Positions 62,933 through 64,000 of a stretch of 64,000 bases of DNA are shown here, piece after piece. The position numbers were made by a program, and so were the translations under genes. Below the pieces are notes generated by a model. The model was not told the DNA's origin. It made no database searches and saw only the letters and a list, made by a program, of their open reading frames with translations. Every line of letters starts with the position of its first letter. Position 1 is the first letter of the stretch. Source of the DNA: RPQJ01 sp963748985 (GTDB taxonomy: Bacteria; Pseudomonadota; Gammaproteobacteria; Steroidobacterales; Steroidobacteraceae); assembly GCA_963748985.1 (NCBI GenBank), contig CAVVKQ010000011.1, positions 173,660 through 237,659 on the forward strand. Reading direction: 5' to 3'.

Positions 62933-64000
62933 TCAGCGCACCTGGCCGGGGCGACCGTAGCCGCGCAGGTTGGCTTTCTTCATGAGCCCCTCGTACTGGT
63001 GCGACATGAGGTGCGCCTGCAGCTGGGCCATGAAGTCCATGATCACCACGACGATGATCATGAGCGAGGTGCCGCCGAAGTAGAACGGCACCCGGAACTG
63101 GGAAATCAGGATCTCGGGCAGCAGGCAGACCAGGGCCACGTACAGGGCGCCCCAGACCGTCAACCGGGTCAGGACCTTGTCGATGTACTCCGCCGTCTGC
63201 TGGCCCGGGCGGATCCCGGGAATGAACGCGCCGGACTTCTTCAGGTTCTCGGCGGTTTCGCGCGCGTTGAAGACCAGGGCGGTGTAGAAGAAGCAGAAAA
63301 AGATGATCAGCGACGCGTAGATGACCATGTGCACCGGCTGGCCAATGCCCAGGCTGGCCGCGATGTTCTGCAGCCAGCCAAAGTTCTCGTTGGTGCCGAA
63401 CCAGCTGGCGATCGTCGCCGGGAACAGCAGCAGGCTGGAGGCGAAGATCGGGGGGATCACGCCCGACATGTTGAGCTTGAACGGCAGGTGCGTCGACGTG
63501 CCGGCGAACACACGCCGGCCCTGCTGGCGCTTGGCGTAGTTGACCGGGATGCGCCGCTGGCCGCGCTCGACGAACACGACGAAATACGTGACCGCCGCCA
63601 CCATGATCACCAGGATCAGGGCCAGCGCCGGGTTGATTTCGCCGTTGCGGACGAGTTCCAGCGTGCCGCCGATGGCGGACGGCAGGCCCGCGACGATACC
63701 CGCGAGGATGATCATCGAGATGCCGTTGCCGAGGCCGCGTTCCGTGATCTGCTCGCCGAGCCACATCAGGAACATGGTGCCGGCCGTGAGCGTCGCCGTG
63801 GCCAGGAACACGAACTGGAAGCCGGGATTGATCACGACGCCCTGGTTCTGGAACGCGACGGCCGCGCCCGCACCCTGGAACACCGCGAGACCGACCGTGC
63901 CCCAGCGTGTGTAGTTGGTGAGCTTGCGTCGGCCCGCCTCGCCTTCCTTGCGCAGGGCCTGCAGCTGCGGCACCACCACGGCCATCATCTGCACGATGAT
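62933..64000 (-). CDS. secY: preprotein translocase subunit SecY (5' end outside the window)
   Basis: About 355 C-terminal residues are present; the gene runs off the window at 64000. Conserved parts: LGEQITERGLGNGISMIILAGI, RGQRRIPVNYAKR (cytoplasmic loop), the long loop before the penultimate helices with NLKKSGAFIPGIRPGQQTAEYI, and the C-terminal KANLRGYGRPGQVR. SecY forms the protein-conducting channel. It stands upstream of rpmJ in the spc-alpha arrangement. Confidence 0.97.
   Translation of the reverse strand: MIVQMMAVVVPQLQALRKEGEAGRRKLTNYTRWGTVGLAVFQGAGAAVAFQNQGVVINPGFQFVFLATATLTAGTMFLMWLGEQITERGLGNGISMIILAGIVAGLPSAIGGTLELVRNGEINPALALILVIMVAAVTYFVVFVERGQRRIPVNYAKRQQGRRVFAGTSTHLPFKLNMSGVIPPIFASSLLLFPATIASWFGTNENFGWLQNIAASLGIGQPVHMVIYASLIIFFCFFYTALVFNARETAENLKKSGAFIPGIRPGQQTAEYIDKVLTRLTVWGALYVALVCLLPEILISQFRVPFYFGGTSLMIIVVVIMDFMAQLQAHLMSHQYEGLMKKANLRGYGRPGQVR

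Overview
The window is high-GC bacterial chromosome, densely coding, with a core gene set typical of Gammaproteobacteria: a Crp/Vfr-type regulator, coq7, pmbA-darP, the miaB-phoH-ybeY-corC-lnt operon, the leuS-lptE-holA-nadD-rsfS-rlmH order and the alpha ribosomal operon. Gene orders such as rlmH-maf-rng-yhdP-nitrilase-tldD suggest a deep-branching, Xanthomonadales/Nevskiales/Steroidobacterales-like lineage. The exact taxon is an inference. No plasmid or prophage functions are seen.

Layout. 1-2.5 kb: two small enzymes of uncertain role, a truncated antitoxin remnant, tRNA-Gln and rpsI-rplM. 2.7-10 kb: coq7, crp, rpe, djlA, purC, a cobalamin-binding-like protein, a YihY-family membrane protein and a DUF1993 protein. 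10.5-19.5 kb: an accessory sulfatase island made of an arylsulfatase with a CSPTR active site, a porin, two further outer-membrane barrels, a broken DUF3313 gene, a barrel remnant, a divergent LysR regulator and a radical-SAM sulfatase-maturating enzyme. 19.75-21.12 kb: an IS110-family (IS1111-type) insertion sequence with a long non-coding 3' end. 21.5-26.6 kb: pmbA, darP, purEK and an ExeA-like ATPase fused to an FHA domain. 26.6-43 kb: a long minus-strand series, leuS-lptE-(pip in reverse)-holA-nadD-rsfS-rlmH-osmC-maf-rng-yhdP-nit-tldD-small membrane protein, mostly with ATGA stop/start overlaps. 43-51 kb: miaB-phoH-ybeY-corC-lnt-MBL hydrolase-nfeD-qmcA. 51-59.5 kb: ssb, an MFS transporter, uvrA, a GNAT, an alanine-repeat lipoprotein, prolidase and mscL. 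59.6-64 kb: rplQ-rpoA-rpsD-rpsK-rpsM-rpmJ-secY, with secY cut by the window end.

The most unusual content is intergenic. Four palindromic elements (family A) share an identical 20-nt loop, CTTGGAAAGGCAGACACGCG, but have different, self-complementary arms. Each lies downstream of a gene, with the core in the sense of that gene. A second palindrome family (B, two copies) has its own conserved loop. A third set is built of CCCCTAA-like heptamers around a TCCGACTA motif, forming long G-rich hairpins; at rpe and qmcA the repeat supplies the last codons and the stop. I did not match any of these to a named repeat family, but no search was possible.

Several genes are interrupted: yihY, nfeD and lnt by frameshifts, and a DUF3313 gene by an in-frame TAG. 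Because lnt is usually essential, some of these may be sequence errors rather than real decay.
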